In this document: positions 19,627 through 31,634 of the stretch, piece by piece
Position numbering within the stretch: position 1 is the first letter of the stretch
How the letters are laid out: the number at the start of each line of letters is the position of its first letter
NCBI RefSeq assembly: GCF_018613655.1
Contig: NZ_JAGGPW010000004.1
Coordinates: 400,627-464,626, forward strand
Source: Planococcus sp. ISL-109
GTDB taxonomy: Bacteria; Bacillota; Bacilli; Bacillales_A; Planococcaceae
Length of the DNA stretch: 64,000 nucleotides
Direction: 5' to 3'
Made by a program: the position numbers and the translations under genes
The notes under the pieces: model-generated
What the model saw: the letters and a program-made list of their open reading frames with translations, nothing else
What the model was told of the DNA's origin: nothing
Databases searched by the model: none

Positions 19627-20421
19627 ATGTTCAATAAACTATTAAAGCGAAATATAGAGCCGATCACCGTGGAATACGGAGAGCGTGCTATGGCGGTAGC
19701 TGGTGCGGCTGTGCCTTCCCACGTGGCGATCATCATGGACGGCAATGGGCGCTGGGCAAAAAAACGCTCAATGCCGAGAGTTGCAGGCCATCATGAAGGA
19801 ATGAAGACGGTCCGCAAAATCACAAAGCTCTCAAGCCATTTGGGCGTTGATGTGCTGACACTATATGCATTTTCAACAGAAAACTGGAAGCGGCCAAAAA
19901 TGGAAGTCGACTTTCTCATGCGCTTGCCGGAAGAGTTTTTATCCAGCTTCTTGCCCGAACTGATTGAAGAAAATGTTCGTGTGGAGATGATGGGCTATGT
20001 GGATGATCTGCCTGCCCACACGATACAAGCGGTTCAAAAAGCAAAAGAAGCGACCAAGCATAATACTGGGTTGGTTTTAAATTTTGCATTGAATTATGGA
20101 AGCCGTGCGGAAATTGTCGACGCAGTGAAGAATTTGGCTTCTTTAGTCAAAGCGGGAGAGTTGGAGCCTGGGGATATTTCGGAAGAAATGATCACGAACC
20201 GTCTGATGACTAAAGGTTTGCCGGAACCGGATCTCTTGATTCGCACGAGCGGAGAGGTACGGTTGAGCAACTTCATGTTATGGCAGCTTGCTTATACAGA
20301 ATTTTGGTTTACCGACACGTTATGGCCGGATTTCAATGAAGATTGTTTGCTGGAAGCATTTGAAGTTTACCAGAAGCGCAATCGGCGATACGGTGGGTTG
20401 AAGGGGGAAGAAGCGAATTGA
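19627..20421 (+). CDS. uppS: Undecaprenyl diphosphate synthase (isoprenyl transferase)
   Basis: A 264-residue cis-prenyltransferase that makes the C55 lipid carrier for wall polymers. The catalytic block is IIMDGNGRWAKKR (35-47) with Asp38; YAFSTENW and the late RTSGEVRLSNF follow. ATG 19627 has GGTGGAGG 7 bases upstream, better than the upstream open frame at 19603. About 25 residues precede the core. The stop overlaps the TTG of cdsA. Confidence 0.94.
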   Translation: MFNKLLKRNIEPITVEYGERAMAVAGAAVPSHVAIIMDGNGRWAKKRSMPRVAGHHEGMKTVRKITKLSSHLGVDVLTLYAFSTENWKRPKMEVDFLMRLPEEFLSSFLPELIEENVRVEMMGYVDDLPAHTIQAVQKAKEATKHNTGLVLNFALNYGSRAEIVDAVKNLASLVKAGELEPGDISEEMITNRLMTKGLPEPDLLIRTSGEVRLSNFMLWQLAYTEFWFTDTLWPDFNEDCLLEAFEVYQKRNRRYGGLKGEEAN

Positions 20422-21209
20422 AGCAGCGTATCATCACGGGAGCGATAGCAGCAGCTTTATTTATTCCATTTGTCATTATTGGCGGCATCCCATTCATGGT
20501 AATGGTGTACGTCCTTGCAACAATCGGTTTTCAAGAACTGCTGAAGATGAAAGGCCGGAGCCTCATGAGTGTGCCCGGTCTTATTTCTCTGTTGGCGTTA
20601 TATGCATTCATGCTTCCTGGGGAATTGTCGCAGCAAGTATTTGAATGGACCGGCTATGCTAAAGTGGAATTCGCCTTTATGGCGGTCATTTTATTGCTTA
20701 TACATACTGTCGTCGTCAAAAACAGTTTTACTTTTGACGATGCCGCATTCGCTATACTTGGTTCTCTTTATGTCGGGCTCGGGTTTTATTATTTGATCGA
20801 AACGCGTGAATCGGGTCTTGCTGTTTTGATATTTGCGTTGCTGGTCGTTTGGTTCACTGATTCCGGGGCGTATTTCACGGGCCGGAAAATCGGGAAACGC
20901 AAACTATGGCCCGAAATTTCGCCGAACAAAACAATCGAAGGATTTGTCGGCGGCATTGTTTGGGCAGTGGGCATCGCAATCATATTCGCTTATTTTGCAG
21001 GGATGGAGCAGCCTATGTTTGTCGTCATCATTGTCGCCATTGCCGCATCGATCTTTGGGCAATTGGGTGATTTAGTGGAATCAGCGCTTAAGCGCCATTT
21101 CAACGTAAAAGATTCCGGGAAGATTTTGCCTGGACACGGCGGCATACTGGACCGTTTTGACAGCATCCTTTTTGTCATGCCATTATTGCATTTTCTTCAT
21201 TTCATTTAA
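20418..21209 (+). CDS. cdsA: Phosphatidate cytidylyltransferase
   Basis: A 263-residue multi-span membrane enzyme that makes CDP-diacylglycerol, the branch point of phospholipid synthesis. The family signature is visible as SALKR at about 222-226, then KDSGKILPGHGG and LDRFDS. The start is TTG at 20418, overlapping the uppS stop (TTGA), with AAGGGGG about ten bases upstream. Some seven to eight membrane spans are likely. It feeds pgsA, present later in this window. Confidence 0.94.
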   Translation: MKQRIITGAIAAALFIPFVIIGGIPFMVMVYVLATIGFQELLKMKGRSLMSVPGLISLLALYAFMLPGELSQQVFEWTGYAKVEFAFMAVILLLIHTVVVKNSFTFDDAAFAILGSLYVGLGFYYLIETRESGLAVLIFALLVVWFTDSGAYFTGRKIGKRKLWPEISPNKTIEGFVGGIVWAVGIAIIFAYFAGMEQPMFVVIIVAIAASIFGQLGDLVESALKRHFNVKDSGKILPGHGGILDRFDSILFVMPLLHFLHFI

Positions 21210-21227
21210 GAGAGGATTGTTTCATTG

Positions 21228-22370
21228 ATGAAAAAAATCATTTTGCTTGGAGCGACCGGCTCGATCGGCGTTCAAACAGCGGATATCATCCGGGAACATC
21301 CGGAAGCGTTTTCGTTGATCGGGTTATCGTCCGGTAAAAATATGGAAATTACACGGCGGCTTATTCACGAATTCCGTCCTGAAATCGTCTGTGTGCAGTT
21401 AGCTGAAGACGCGCAGCAATTGCAAAAAGAGTTTCCGAAGACGCAATTTGTCTACGGTCATAAAGGCTTGAACGACGTGGCGACGTACGACGCAGATGTA
21501 TTGGTCAATGCAGTTATTGGCAGTGTCGGACTCGAGCCTACTTTAGCAGCGATTAAACTGGGCCGCACCATCGCTATCGCGAATAAAGAAACTTTGGTGA
21601 CGGCAGGACATTTGGTTATGCAAAGCGCCAAACAATTCGGAGCGGACATTTTGCCGGTCGATAGCGAACATTCGGCATTGTTCCAAGCGCTGAACGGCGA
21701 GAAACTCGAGCAGGCGAGCCGTTTGATTTTAACCGCTTCCGGGGGCAGTTTCCGCGACAAAACGCGCGATGAACTGAAAAATGTCACGGTGGAAGATGCA
21801 CTCAATCACCCCAACTGGTCGATGGGAGCTAAAATCACCATCGATTCGGCGACGATGCTCAACAAAGGGCTGGAAGTGATTGAAGCACATGTGTTGTTCG
21901 ATTTTGCTTATGACGATATCAATGTCTTATTGCACCGGGAGAGCATCATCCATTCGATGGTGGAATTTCAGGATACCAGCGTTATGGCACAGCTCGGGAC
22001 ACCTGATATGCGGGTACCGATCCAATATGCGCTGTCTTATCCGGACCGGCTTTCACGCGCAAACGCAAAACGCTTGAATTTGGCGGAAATCGCGCAATTG
22101 AATTTCCGTGACATGGATTATGAACGTTTCCGTGCCTTAAAGTTAGCATTTGATGCAGGGCGCGAAGGCGGCACGATGACGACCGTTTTGAATGCGGCCA
22201 ATGAACAGGCCGTGGCGATGTTCCTAAACCGGGAAATCGGATTTTTGCAGATCGAAGAATTTATCGAGCGGGCGATGGAAGTCCACACGGCAATTGCCTC
22301 CCCTGATCTTGAGACAATTCTCGCGGTGGATTCCCAAACGAGAAAAACCGTGGAAAACATGCTAAAATAG
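21228..22370 (+). CDS. dxr: 1-deoxy-D-xylulose 5-phosphate reductoisomerase
   Basis: A 380-residue NADPH enzyme of the MEP isoprenoid pathway that makes MEP from DXP. It opens with LLGATGSIG, the NADPH loop, and shows [16 protein letters not shown] and [11 protein letters not shown] of the metal/substrate site. I take ATG 21228; a TTG just before it is also possible. It lies between cdsA and rasP, the usual Firmicutes order, and supplies precursors used by UppS. Confidence 0.94.
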   Translation: MKKIILLGATGSIGVQTADIIREHPEAFSLIGLSSGKNMEITRRLIHEFRPEIVCVQLAEDAQQLQKEFPKTQFVYGHKGLNDVATYDADVLVNAVIGSVGLEPTLAAIKLGRTIAIANKETLVTAGHLVMQSAKQFGADILPVDSEHSALFQALNGEKLEQASRLILTASGGSFRDKTRDELKNVTVEDALNHPNWSMGAKITIDSATMLNKGLEVIEAHVLFDFAYDDINVLLHRESIIHSMVEFQDTSVMAQLGTPDMRVPIQYALSYPDRLSRANAKRLNLAEIAQLNFRDMDYERFRALKLAFDAGREGGTMTTVLNAANEQAVAMFLNREIGFLQIEEFIERAMEVHTAIASPDLETILAVDSQTRKTVENMLK

Positions 22371-22413
22371 CGACAGATTAAAACCGAATAGGTTTATGAA
22401 GGATGGGTTCAAA

Positions 22414-23673
22414 ATGGAGACAGTATTGGCGTTCATAATCATTTTCGGCGCGTTAGTGTTTTTCCACGAGCTGGGCCACTTCCTGTTCGCTAAGCGGGCC
22501 GGGATTCTCGTTCGTGAATTCGCTATTGGGATGGGGCCTAAAATATTGGGCATTACCAGAGGCGAGACGCTTTATACGATAAGGTTGCTGCCAATCGGCG
22601 GTTATGTCCGAATGGCAGGAGAAGAAATGGATGCCATCCATCTACAGGCTGGGCATCGTATCGGTTTGCTGCTGAATGAAGAAGGACTCGCAAAAAAAGT
22701 CATCCTCAACCAAAAGCATGTTTATCCGGACATTTTATTTCTGGAAGTGGAACAAGCAGACCTCGAAAAAGAGCTATACATTAAAGGCTATGACGAAGAC
22801 GAGAAATTAGTGAACATCAAAGTAGCGCGCGATGCGGTCGTGGAAGAAAACGGGCGCGAAACGATTCTTGCACCGTATGATCGGACGTTTGACGCGAAAA
22901 ATTTGCCGAACCGGTTTATGACGATTTTTGCCGGACCTCTTTTCAATTTCATTCTGGCATTCTTTATTTTCACTGCAATCGGCATGATGCAAGGGGTTCC
23001 GACATTTGAACCGGTCATATCAGAAGTGACGGAAAACAGTCCGGCTGAACAAGCCGGTATGCAAGATGGCGATTTGGTCACTGAAATTGAAGGGCAACCG
23101 ATCAATAGCTGGGATGAGCTGGTCGAGTCGGTTCAAGGAAATGCCGGCACTGCGCTAGATTTCCAAGTTGATCGAGGGGGAGAACCACTGGACTTCACGA
23201 TTACACCAGAGCTGTCCGACCAGACAGCGGAGCAAGTAGGGGTGATCGGCGTCTTGTATCAAAGCCCTGTAGAAAAAGACTTTTTCGGGTCTTTCGCCTA
23301 TGGAGCTGAACAAACCGTGTTCTGGTTTAAAGAGATTTTCCGGCTGCTTGGTATGCTGGTAACAGGACAATTTACGATTGATGCCCTGTCAGGACCAGTC
23401 GGTATTTACAAAACGACAGAAGAAGTCGCCCAATACGGCATTTTCACGCTAATGAGCTGGGCTGGCATGCTCAGCATCAATTTAGGGATCATGAATCTCC
23501 TGCCCCTTCCTGCATTGGATGGCGGACGGTTGATGTTCTTCGTCCTTGAAGCACTGCGCGGCAAGCCAGTCGACAAGCAAAAAGAAGGCATGGTCCACTT
23601 TGTCGGCATCATGCTCTTGATGCTTCTGATGATCGTCGTCACCTGGAATGATATCCAGCGATTTTTCTTTTAA
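22414..23673 (+). CDS. rasP: Site-2 protease RasP/RseP
   Basis: A 419-residue intramembrane zinc metalloprotease that cuts anti-sigma factors and leftover signal peptides. HELGH at 18-22 is the metal site in the first span; a PDZ domain (about 190-270, with SPAEQAGMQDGD) lies outside, and the third ligand is in NLLPLPALDGG. ATG 22414 is chosen for AAGGATGGG 8 bases upstream; ATG 22396 would add six residues but has no good ribosome site. Confidence 0.93.
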   Translation: METVLAFIIIFGALVFFHELGHFLFAKRAGILVREFAIGMGPKILGITRGETLYTIRLLPIGGYVRMAGEEMDAIHLQAGHRIGLLLNEEGLAKKVILNQKHVYPDILFLEVEQADLEKELYIKGYDEDEKLVNIKVARDAVVEENGRETILAPYDRTFDAKNLPNRFMTIFAGPLFNFILAFFIFTAIGMMQGVPTFEPVISEVTENSPAEQAGMQDGDLVTEIEGQPINSWDELVESVQGNAGTALDFQVDRGGEPLDFTITPELSDQTAEQVGVIGVLYQSPVEKDFFGSFAYGAEQTVFWFKEIFRLLGMLVTGQFTIDALSGPVGIYKTTEEVAQYGIFTLMSWAGMLSINLGIMNLLPLPALDGGRLMFFVLEALRGKPVDKQKEGMVHFVGIMLLMLLMIVVTWNDIQRFFF

Positions 23674-23676
23674 CGG

Positions 23677-23710
23677 GAGAAAGGAAAGCGGCATTCCGCT
23701 TTCCTTTCTC
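23677..23710 (+). terminator. Long hairpin after rasP
   Basis: Perfect 15-base arms GAGAAAGGAAAGCGG/CCGCTTTCCTTTCTC, but no clean T-tract after the stem; could be a terminator or a 3'-end stabiliser. Confidence 0.6.
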
Positions 23711-23760
23711 TGCTACATAGAGATAATAAAATAAAATAGTCAGTTGAGGTGTATTCGAAT

Positions 23761-25464
23761 ATGAGACAAACATTAAGCTTTATCCCGACGTTACGGGAAA
23801 CTCCAGCTGATGCGGAAGTGAAATCACATCAATTATTGCTGCGTGCTGGATTTATCCGCCAAAATACAAGCGGAATTTATTCGTTTTTGCCGCTCGGCAA
23901 ACGTGTCCTGCACAAGGTAGAACATATTATCCGCGAGGAAATGGAAGCGATCAATGGCGCTGAAGTGTTTATGCCAGCTTTGCAGCAAGCAGAGCTATGG
24001 CAGGAAACCGGACGCTGGTATTCGTACGGTGATGAGTTGATGCGCTTAAAAGACCGTAACAACCGCGAGTTTGCACTCGGTGCGACTCACGAGGAAGTCA
24101 TTACCAGCTTGCTGCGCGATGAAATCAAATCGTATAAAAAGCTGCCGCTGACGCTTTATCAGATCCAGTCTAAATTTCGCGACGAAAAACGCCCGCGCTT
24201 CGGTTTGTTGCGTGGACGTGAATTCCTCATGAAAGATGCCTATTCGTTCCATGCGACAACCGAAAGCTTGGATGCGACATATGATGACATGATGCAAGCT
24301 TACAGCAATATCTTCAGCCGACTCGGCTTGAATTTCCGTGCGGTCATCGCTGACTCGGGTGCAATCGGCGGAAAAGACAACCATGAGTTCATGGTGCTGT
24401 CGGAAATAGGAGAAGACACGATCGCTTATTCCGACAGTTCATCGTACGCCGCCAATATTGAAATGGCTGCTGTTGACATGGACTACCCAAAATCCGATGA
24501 ATCAGCTCGCGCGGTCGAAAAAGTATCGACGCCGGACCAGAAGACCATCGCACAAGTGGCGGAATTCCTCGATACGACGCCTGAACACTGCATCAAAACA
24601 TTGGTTTTCAAAGCGGACGAAGAATTGATTGTCGTCTTGTCGCGCGGAGACCACGAAGTGAACGATGTGAAAGTCAAGCACATTTCAGGGGCGAAGCTTG
24701 TTGAAATGGCGACACCGGAAGAGGTGCATGGGTTGCTGTCTTGCGATATCGGATCGATCGGCCCTGTTGGCTTGCCGTCCGGCGTCCGTGTATTCGCTGA
24801 CCAGGCCGTCAAATCGATCGTTAATGGCGTCACAGGCGCCAACGAAGAAGGCGTCCATTTGATCAACGTGACACCAGGAGAGGACTTCTCTGTTGAAGAA
24901 TACGGAGATCTGCGCTTTGTCCAAGAAGGTGACCCGTCACCAGACGGCGAGGGCACAATCAAATTCGCCAAAGGCATCGAAGTCGGCCATATCTTTAAGC
25001 TAGGAACGACTTACAGCGAACCGATGAAAGCGACATTCCTCAATGATCAAGGAAAAGCGATGCCTTATATTATGGGCTGCTACGGAATCGGAGTGTCACG
25101 AGTTGTTGCCGCAGTAGCAGAGCAGTTTCAGGACGATGCCGGGTTTACATGGCCGAACGCCGTTGCCCCGTACGAAGTCCATATCGTGCCGGTCAACGTC
25201 AAAGACGATGTCCAGCGTGAAGTTGGAGAAGAGCTTTATGAGCAGTTGAAAGAGCAGCGCTTTGAAGTGCTGCTAGATGACCGGAAAGAGCGCGCTGGCG
25301 TGAAATTCGCAGATGCTGACTTGATCGGCATGCCGATCCGTATCACTGTCGGCAAACGTGCTGCAGAAGGCGTTTTGGAAGTGAAAATCCGTCAGACCAA
25401 CGAAACGGTCGAATGGCATAAAGACGAAGTGCTTGAGAAGGTACGCGAATTCTTTAAGCGATAA
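23761..25464 (+). CDS. proS: Prolyl-tRNA synthetase
   Basis: A 567-residue class II synthetase of the bacterial type, with an editing domain inserted between motifs 2 and 3 (about 225-380) that clears alanyl-tRNA(Pro). Motif 2 reads [19 protein letters not shown] in part, and GCYGIGVSR is motif 3. Start ATG 23761 has GAGGTG 9 bases upstream; the GTG at 23749 lies inside that ribosome site. It is between rasP and polC as in B. subtilis. Confidence 0.96.
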   Translation: MRQTLSFIPTLRETPADAEVKSHQLLLRAGFIRQNTSGIYSFLPLGKRVLHKVEHIIREEMEAINGAEVFMPALQQAELWQETGRWYSYGDELMRLKDRNNREFALGATHEEVITSLLRDEIKSYKKLPLTLYQIQSKFRDEKRPRFGLLRGREFLMKDAYSFHATTESLDATYDDMMQAYSNIFSRLGLNFRAVIADSGAIGGKDNHEFMVLSEIGEDTIAYSDSSSYAANIEMAAVDMDYPKSDESARAVEKVSTPDQKTIAQVAEFLDTTPEHCIKTLVFKADEELIVVLSRGDHEVNDVKVKHISGAKLVEMATPEEVHGLLSCDIGSIGPVGLPSGVRVFADQAVKSIVNGVTGANEEGVHLINVTPGEDFSVEEYGDLRFVQEGDPSPDGEGTIKFAKGIEVGHIFKLGTTYSEPMKATFLNDQGKAMPYIMGCYGIGVSRVVAAVAEQFQDDAGFTWPNAVAPYEVHIVPVNVKDDVQREVGEELYEQLKEQRFEVLLDDRKERAGVKFADADLIGMPIRITVGKRAAEGVLEVKIRQTNETVEWHKDEVLEKVREFFKR

Positions 25465-25485
25465 GCAAAAATCTGATATGATAAC

Positions 25486-25516
25486 AGGAAAGTACATGTG
25501 TACTTTCCTTTCTTTT
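25486..25516 (+). terminator. Terminator after proS
   Basis: AGGAAAGTACA/TGTACTTTCCT (25486-25496/25499-25509), then a T-rich run. Confidence 0.8.
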
Positions 25517-25544
25517 TATGAAATAAATGGCGAAGGGGATAATC

Positions 25545-28500
25545 ATGATAAATGAGCAAGACGCCAAAATGAGATTCAAGTTGTTGCTGCAGCATTTGGA
25601 ATTAACCGAAGATGTCAATATGCCTTTTTTTGAAGAGGCAGAACTGACGCGCATGACCGTCCATAAAAAAGAGCGTTCGTGGCGGTTTCTCGTCAAACTG
25701 CAAAACGTGCTGCCGCTAGAATTATTTATTCAATTTCGCGAGCGGCTTCAGGCGAAGTTTTCGTCGATTGCAGCCGTTCAATTGCATATTGAAACCAACG
25801 TCCAGCAAGCGGGCGGAGAGCAAGTGAATGCCTATTGGCGCCAAGTCGTCGATGAATTGGCGGATATGGCACCGCCGCTGCGGGAGCGGTTGTTATCGCA
25901 AGCGCCCGACTGGAACGGCAGCAAGCTGATCGTCGACTGCTGCCATGAGCACGAAATGATGGCTTTAAAGTCCAAATATACAGAAAAACTCAGCGCTGTT
26001 TATCAGCAATTCGGCTTCCCGCCGTTCGCTATCGATTTCCGACTGTCTGCTGAAGATCAGCAAGCGGCACACGAAGCGTTTATGGTGGAGCGCAAAGTTG
26101 AAGAAGAAGCGATGGCGAAAAAAGCGGTCGCAGATATGAAAAAACGGGAAACGGACCGCAAGGAAAACGGCGCACCTTCAGGACCTTTCCAAATGGGTAC
26201 CGGCATCAAACCGGATGAGCAGATTTCAGAAATCCGTTCGATTGTCGATGAAGAGCGCCGCGTAACAATAGAGGGCTTTGTGTTCGATGTGGAAGTCCGT
26301 GAACTTCGCAGCGGCCGTTCTTTATTGACTGTAAAAATTACGGATTACACAGACTCTATTCTCGTTAAAATGTTCTCGCGTGATAAAGAAGACGCCGAAC
26401 TCATGGCGCAAGCGAAAAAAGGCATGTGGCTGAAAGCAAGAGGCTCGATCCAAACTGATACGTTCGTCCGCGACTTGGTCATGATGGCACAGGACATGGT
26501 TGAAATTAACCCCGCGGTGCGCAAAGATACAGCCGAAGTCAAACGGGCGGAATTGCATTTGCACTCAAAGATGAGCCAGATGGATGGCGTTTCTTCCATT
26601 GAATCATTAGTGGCCCAAGCGGCAAAATGGGGGCATCCGGCCATCGCAATTACGGACCATGCAGGTGTGCAGGCGTTTCCGGATGCCTATGCGGCGAGCC
26701 AGAAGCACGGTATTAAAGCGATTTTTGGTCTAGAAGCAAACCTGGTCGATGATGGCGTTCCGATTGCTTATGAAGAGCGCCACGTGTTGCTCGAGGAAGA
26801 AACTTATGTCGTGTTCGACTTGGAGACGACCGGGTTATCAGCGGTTTACGACACCATCATCGAACTGGCGGCAGTGAAGATCAAAGGCGGGCAAATCATC
26901 GAGAAATTCGAGCGTTTTGCCAATCCGCACCACCCGCTATCTTCAACGACAATCGAACTGACCGGCATCACAGACGATATGGTCAAAAACGCACCTGAAG
27001 TGGAAGAGGTCATCCGTGAATACCACGAGTGGGCGGGCGATCATATCATGGTCGCGCACAATGCCTCGTTCGATATGGGCTTCTTGTATGTCGCCTATAA
27101 AAAAATGGGCATCGATAAAGCACATGCCACAATCGATACGCTGGAACTGGCACGCATGCTGCATCCCGAAATGAAAAATCACCGTTTGAACACGCTGGCG
27201 AAAAAGTTTAACATCGAACTGACACAGCATCACCGTGCGATTTACGATACGGAAGCGACTGCGTATTTGATGACCCATCTGCTGAAAGAAGCGGATGAAA
27301 AAGGAATTCTGTACCATGACCAATTAAATGATTACGTCGGTACCGGCGACTCTTATAAACGCTCCCGTCCGACACATTGCACACTGCTGGCAAAAGACCA
27401 GGAAGGCCTCAAAAACCTATTCAAACTCGTGTCGGCATCGCACATCAATTATTTCTACCGTGTTCCGCGCATTCCACGCTCGCTTCTTCAGCGCCACCGC
27501 AAAGGCTTGCTCGTCGGGTCGGGTTGTGACAAAGGGGAAGTATTTGAAGCAGTCATGCAAAAATCAATGGAAGAAGTGGAACGTATCGCCCAGTTCTATG
27601 ATTACTTGGAAGTGCACCCGAAGGCAGTGTACCAACCATTGATTGAACGGGAGCTCATACGTGATGAATGGAATTTGGAAGACATTATCCGCAAGCTGGT
27701 CAAAGTGAGCCGCAAGCTCGACAAGCCTCTTGTAGCGACCGGCAACGTCCATTATTTGGATGAAACAGATGCAGTATTCCGCCAAGTATTGATCGGTTCA
27801 CAAGGCGGGGCGAATCCATTGAACCGCTCGAAGTTGCCGAAAGTGCATTTCCGCACGACCAATGAAATGCTAGAAGCGTTCGATTTTCTCGGTGAAGAGA
27901 CGGCACGCGAAATCGTCGTCGACAACTCGCTGAAAATCGCAGAGATGATCGATGTCGTCAAACCAATCAAAGATGAACTGTACACGCCGAAAATTGAAGG
28001 AGCGGACGAAGAAGTCCGTGAACTCAGCTATTCGACAGCACGCTCAATTTATGGCGATGATCTTCCGGAGATCGTTGAAGCGCGCATCGAAAAAGAATTG
28101 AAGTCGATCATCGGCCACGGCTTTGCGGTCATTTATTTGATTTCGCATAAGCTGGTGAAAAAATCATTGGATGACGGCTATTTGGTCGGTTCGCGGGGCT
28201 CTGTGGGGTCATCACTTGTGGCAACGTTGACGGAAATTACGGAGGTCAATCCGCTGCCGCCGCATTATGTATGCCGTAAATGCAAAAAACATGAGTTCTT
28301 CGATGACGGATCAGTCGGTTCAGGGTTCGACTTAAAAGACAAAGACTGCCCCGATTGCGGCATACCTTACAAAAAAGATGGGCAAGACATTCCATTTGAG
28401 ACGTTCCTAGGATTTAAAGGTGATAAAGTGCCTGATATCGATTTGAACTTTAGTGGGGAATACCAGTCGAAAGCGCACGATTACACGAAAGTGCTGTTTG

Positions 28501-29852
28501 GTGAAGACAATGTGTTCCGGGCAGGTACGATCGGAACGGTCGCTGAAAAAACGGCTTACGGCTATGTCCGCGGTTATGCGAATGACCGCGATATGACGCT
28601 TCGCGGTGCTGAGATCGACCGCTTGGTGCAAGGGTGTTCTGGCGTTAAGCGCAACACGGGGCAGCACCCGGGGGGCATCATTGTTGTTCCGGATTATATG
28701 GATATTTATGATTTTTCCCCGATCCAGTTTCCAGCCGATGCGCAGGATTCGGAATGGAAGACGACGCATTTTGATTTCCACTCGATCCATGACAATCTGC
28801 TGAAGCTTGATATTCTCGGGCATGATGATCCAACGGTGATCCGCATGCTGCAGGACTTGTCCGGCATCGATCCGAAAACGATTCCCACTGATGATCCGGA
28901 AGTGATGAAAATATTTGCCGGGCCAGAATCGCTCGGCGTTACGAAAGAACAGATTGGCTGCAAAACCGGAACGCTCGGCATACCGGAGTTCGGGACGCGT
29001 TTTGTTCGCCAGATGCTTGAAGACACTAAGCCGACGACATTTTCGGAGCTCGTGCAGATTTCGGGTCTGTCCCACGGTACGGACGTTTGGCTCGGCAATG
29101 CCCAGGAACTGATTCATAACGGCACGTGCCAACTGTCCGACGTAATCGGCTGCCGGGATGATATTATGGTCTATTTGATTTATCAAGGACTGGAATCTTC
29201 ACTGGCGTTTAAGATTATGGAATCTGTGCGGAAAGGGAAAGGCTTAACACCGGAGATGGAAACGGCGATGAAAGAGAAAGCTGTTCCAAACTGGTACATC
29301 GAATCATGTAAAAAGATTAAGTATATGTTCCCGAAAGCTCACGCTGCCGCTTATGTCTTGATGGCGGTCCGGATTGCGTATTTCAAAGTGCACTTCCCGG
29401 TTCTGTATTACGCTGCATATTTCACAGTGCGTGCCGAAGATTTCGATGTTAATGCGATGGCAAAAGGTTCCCAGTCCATTCGCGCGAAAGTGGATGAGAT
29501 TAATTCCAAAGGGCTTGAAGCTTCAACGAAAGAGAAGAACTTAATGACCGTAATGGAATTGGCGCTCGAGATGGTGGAGCGCGGCTACAGTTTCCAGAAG
29601 GTCGATTTGTATAAATCGTCTGCTGATCAATTTCTTATCGAAGGCAATACCTTGATCCCGCCGTTCAACGCCATACCGGGACTTGGGACGAATGCCGCCC
29701 AATCCATCGTTGCAGCGCGGGGCGAAGGCTCATTCCTGTCGAAAGAAGATTTACAGCAGCGCGGCCGCGTTTCAAAAACGATCATCGAGTACATGGATGA
29801 TCACGGCTGTCTAGAAGGGATGCCTGACGCCAATCAGCTGTCCTTGTTCTAG
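25545..29852 (+). CDS. polC: DNA polymerase III PolC, alpha subunit with proofreading
   Basis: A 1435-residue replicative polymerase of low-GC Gram-positives. In order: an N-terminal domain, an OB fold (about 230-320), a PHP domain starting [13 protein letters not shown] (336), a DEDD exonuclease with FDLETTG (Asp425, Glu427) inserted in the PHP domain, a Cys4 zinc module (CRKC...CPDC near 909-940), the palm with [10 protein letters not shown] (963-972) and the fingers and helix-hairpin-helix at the end. ATG 25545 has AAGGGGA upstream; the ATG at 25527 has none. Confidence 0.97.
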   Translation: MINEQDAKMRFKLLLQHLELTEDVNMPFFEEAELTRMTVHKKERSWRFLVKLQNVLPLELFIQFRERLQAKFSSIAAVQLHIETNVQQAGGEQVNAYWRQVVDELADMAPPLRERLLSQAPDWNGSKLIVDCCHEHEMMALKSKYTEKLSAVYQQFGFPPFAIDFRLSAEDQQAAHEAFMVERKVEEEAMAKKAVADMKKRETDRKENGAPSGPFQMGTGIKPDEQISEIRSIVDEERRVTIEGFVFDVEVRELRSGRSLLTVKITDYTDSILVKMFSRDKEDAELMAQAKKGMWLKARGSIQTDTFVRDLVMMAQDMVEINPAVRKDTAEVKRAELHLHSKMSQMDGVSSIESLVAQAAKWGHPAIAITDHAGVQAFPDAYAASQKHGIKAIFGLEANLVDDGVPIAYEERHVLLEEETYVVFDLETTGLSAVYDTIIELAAVKIKGGQIIEKFERFANPHHPLSSTTIELTGITDDMVKNAPEVEEVIREYHEWAGDHIMVAHNASFDMGFLYVAYKKMGIDKAHATIDTLELARMLHPEMKNHRLNTLAKKFNIELTQHHRAIYDTEATAYLMTHLLKEADEKGILYHDQLNDYVGTGDSYKRSRPTHCTLLAKDQEGLKNLFKLVSASHINYFYRVPRIPRSLLQRHRKGLLVGSGCDKGEVFEAVMQKSMEEVERIAQFYDYLEVHPKAVYQPLIERELIRDEWNLEDIIRKLVKVSRKLDKPLVATGNVHYLDETDAVFRQVLIGSQGGANPLNRSKLPKVHFRTTNEMLEAFDFLGEETAREIVVDNSLKIAEMIDVVKPIKDELYTPKIEGADEEVRELSYSTARSIYGDDLPEIVEARIEKELKSIIGHGFAVIYLISHKLVKKSLDDGYLVGSRGSVGSSLVATLTEITEVNPLPPHYVCRKCKKHEFFDDGSVGSGFDLKDKDCPDCGIPYKKDGQDIPFETFLGFKGDKVPDIDLNFSGEYQSKAHDYTKVLFGEDNVFRAGTIGTVAEKTAYGYVRGYANDRDMTLRGAEIDRLVQGCSGVKRNTGQHPGGIIVVPDYMDIYDFSPIQFPADAQDSEWKTTHFDFHSIHDNLLKLDILGHDDPTVIRMLQDLSGIDPKTIPTDDPEVMKIFAGPESLGVTKEQIGCKTGTLGIPEFGTRFVRQMLEDTKPTTFSELVQISGLSHGTDVWLGNAQELIHNGTCQLSDVIGCRDDIMVYLIYQGLESSLAFKIMESVRKGKGLTPEMETAMKEKAVPNWYIESCKKIKYMFPKAHAAAYVLMAVRIAYFKVHFPVLYYAAYFTVRAEDFDVNAMAKGSQSIRAKVDEINSKGLEASTKEKNLMTVMELALEMVERGYSFQKVDLYKSSADQFLIEGNTLIPPFNAIPGLGTNAAQSIVAARGEGSFLSKEDLQQRGRVSKTIIEYMDDHGCLEGMPDANQLSLF

Positions 29853-29856
29853 TCGG

Positions 29857-29885
29857 TTGCGCCGCACCGCTAAGCATGGTATTAT
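29857..29885 (+). promoter_or_regulatory. Promoter of the rimP-nusA-infB operon
   Basis: TTGCGC (29857-29862), 17 bases, TATTAT (29880-29885), with TG at the extended -10 position. It starts four bases after the polC stop codon. Confidence 0.65.
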
Positions 29886-29917
29886 TGTAGTAACATTTAC
29901 TGATAGCTCTGTCGCAG

Positions 29918-29952
29918 AAGAGTGGGTTCTCCCGCTCTTTTCTGTTTGTTGT
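29918..29952 (+). terminator. Leader hairpin with broken T-tract before rimP
   Basis: AAGAGTGGG/CCCGCTCTT (29918-29926/29931-29939, with one G-T pair) and TTTCTGTTTGTT. It can end polC transcripts and also lies in the leader of the rimP promoter transcript, where a NusA-helped terminator is expected from B. subtilis. Confidence 0.6.
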
Positions 29953-29978
29953 GGCGAATTATTGGCAGGAGGCATTTT

Positions 29979-30464
29979 ATGAGCAAAATTACTGAACAAA
30001 TTGAAACAATGGCACAACCGATCATTGATGAGCTCGAATTGGAGCTAGTGGATGTCGAGTTTTTGAAAGAGGGGAAAAACTGGTTTTTGCGTGTGTATGT
30101 GGACAATCCACATGCACCGATCGATATCGACCAATGCGCCATCGTCAGCGAACGATTAAGCGAATTATTGGATGAAGTGGATCCGATCGAGCAGAATTAT
30201 TTTCTTGAAGTCTCTTCTCCGGGAGCAGAGCGGCCGCTGAAGAAAGAAAAGGATTTCGAAAAAGCTTTAGGGAAGTTCATCTACATCAAAACCTATGAGC
30301 CGGTGGAAGGCGCAAAAGAGTTCGAAGGCTATTTGAAATCATTCGATGATGAACAAGTTGAAATTGAAATCAAAATCAAAACCCGCAGAAAGACCATCAG
30401 CATCCCGAAAACGAAAATCGCCTTGATTCGTCTGGCGATCGACTTTTCTGCAAAAGCTGAATAG
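29979..30464 (+). CDS. rimP: Ribosome maturation factor RimP
   Basis: A 161-residue 30S assembly factor. Two parts are seen: an N-terminal alpha/beta domain with [21 protein letters not shown] and a C-terminal SH3-like barrel. [12 protein letters not shown] at about 82 is the family signature. ATG 29979 with GGAGG at 29968-29972 is preferred to the upstream open frame at 29922, which would start inside the leader hairpin. It begins the rimP-nusA-rnpM-ylxQ-infB operon. Confidence 0.95.
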   Translation: MSKITEQIETMAQPIIDELELELVDVEFLKEGKNWFLRVYVDNPHAPIDIDQCAIVSERLSELLDEVDPIEQNYFLEVSSPGAERPLKKEKDFEKALGKFIYIKTYEPVEGAKEFEGYLKSFDDEQVEIEIKIKTRRKTISIPKTKIALIRLAIDFSAKAE

Positions 30465-30487
30465 AAGACTTTAGGAGTGAAAAAACT

Positions 30488-31615
30488 ATGAGCAGTGAGT
30501 TATTGGATGCTTTAGAAGTATTGGAGAAACAAAAAGGGATATCACGCGATGTGCTGATTGAAGCTATTGAAGCGGCACTCGTTACTGCATATAAGCGCAA
30601 TTTCAACCAAGCGCAAAATGTTCGTATCGATTTGAACCTTGATACCGGGACGATGCTTGTGTATTCCCGCAAAGACGTAGTCGAAGAAGTCGAAGATGAG
30701 CGCCTGCAGATTTCACTGGAGGATGCCCATGCACTCAACCCGGTTTATGAACTCGGCGACATCGTGGAAGAAGAAGTTACCCCCCGCAATTTTGGCCGTA
30801 TTGCAGCACAAACTGCAAAGCAAGTGGTGACTCAGCGCGTACGTGAAGCTGAGCGCGGAATGATTTTCGAAGAATATGTGGACCGTGCAGACGATATCGT
30901 TAATGGCATCGTCGAACGCATGGACGCGCGCAACTTATATGTCGGACTAGGCAAAGTGGAAGCAGTGCTTCCGCAGACAGAGCAAATGCCGAACGAAAGC
31001 TATCAGCCGCATGATCGCATCAAAGTCTATATTACAAAAGTCGAACGCACGACACGCGGACCGCAAGTATTCGTGTCGCGCACACATCCAGGTCTCTTGC
31101 GCCGATTGTTCGAGAACGAAGTGCCGGAAATTTACGACGGCATCGTCGAGATCAAATCGATTGCGCGCGAAGCGGGAGACCGTTCGAAAATTTCGGTTTA
31201 TGCTCACGATGATGAAGTAGACCCAGTCGGTTCATGTGTCGGTTCACGCGGGGGTCGCGTCCAAACAATCGTCAATGAACTAGGGGGCGAAAAAATCGAT
31301 ATCGTCGAATGGTCGGAAGATCCGGTCGTTTTCGTAGCGAATGCACTGAGCCCGTCAAAAGTACTTGACGTTCAAGTAAGAGATGATGACAAATCTACGA
31401 CAGTCGTCGTGCCGGATTATCAATTGTCTCTTGCAATCGGCAAGCGCGGGCAAAACGCCCGCTTGGCAGCGAAATTGACAGGTTGGAAAATTGATATCAA
31501 GAGTGAAACGGATGCCCGTGAATTGGGGATTTATCCGCCCGCCAACGATACTTCAGCAGCTTCAGAAGCCGGTGAAGAATCGGATGACTTTGATTTTTAT
31601 GACGAAGAAGAATAA
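30488..31615 (+). CDS. nusA: Transcription termination/antitermination factor NusA
   Basis: A 375-residue RNA polymerase-binding factor. The N-terminal polymerase-binding domain (1-125) is followed by S1 (about 135-200), KH1 with [12 protein letters not shown] and KH2 with [19 protein letters not shown]. The C-terminal tail is short and acidic, without the repeats seen in E. coli. NusA strengthens pausing and weak terminators; in B. subtilis it limits its own operon through the leader. Ribosome site TAGGAGTG. Confidence 0.96.
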   Translation: MSSELLDALEVLEKQKGISRDVLIEAIEAALVTAYKRNFNQAQNVRIDLNLDTGTMLVYSRKDVVEEVEDERLQISLEDAHALNPVYELGDIVEEEVTPRNFGRIAAQTAKQVVTQRVREAERGMIFEEYVDRADDIVNGIVERMDARNLYVGLGKVEAVLPQTEQMPNESYQPHDRIKVYITKVERTTRGPQVFVSRTHPGLLRRLFENEVPEIYDGIVEIKSIAREAGDRSKISVYAHDDEVDPVGSCVGSRGGRVQTIVNELGGEKIDIVEWSEDPVVFVANALSPSKVLDVQVRDDDKSTTVVVPDYQLSLAIGKRGQNARLAAKLTGWKIDIKSETDARELGIYPPANDTSAASEAGEESDDFDFYDEEE

Positions 31616-31634
31616 GCTGAGAAGGTGATATCCG

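Noticed and set aside
28407-29186. 259-codon minus-strand frame opposite polC
   Set aside because: It lies fully inside a conserved plus-strand gene, has no ribosome site or promoter, and its protein is low-complexity in wording.
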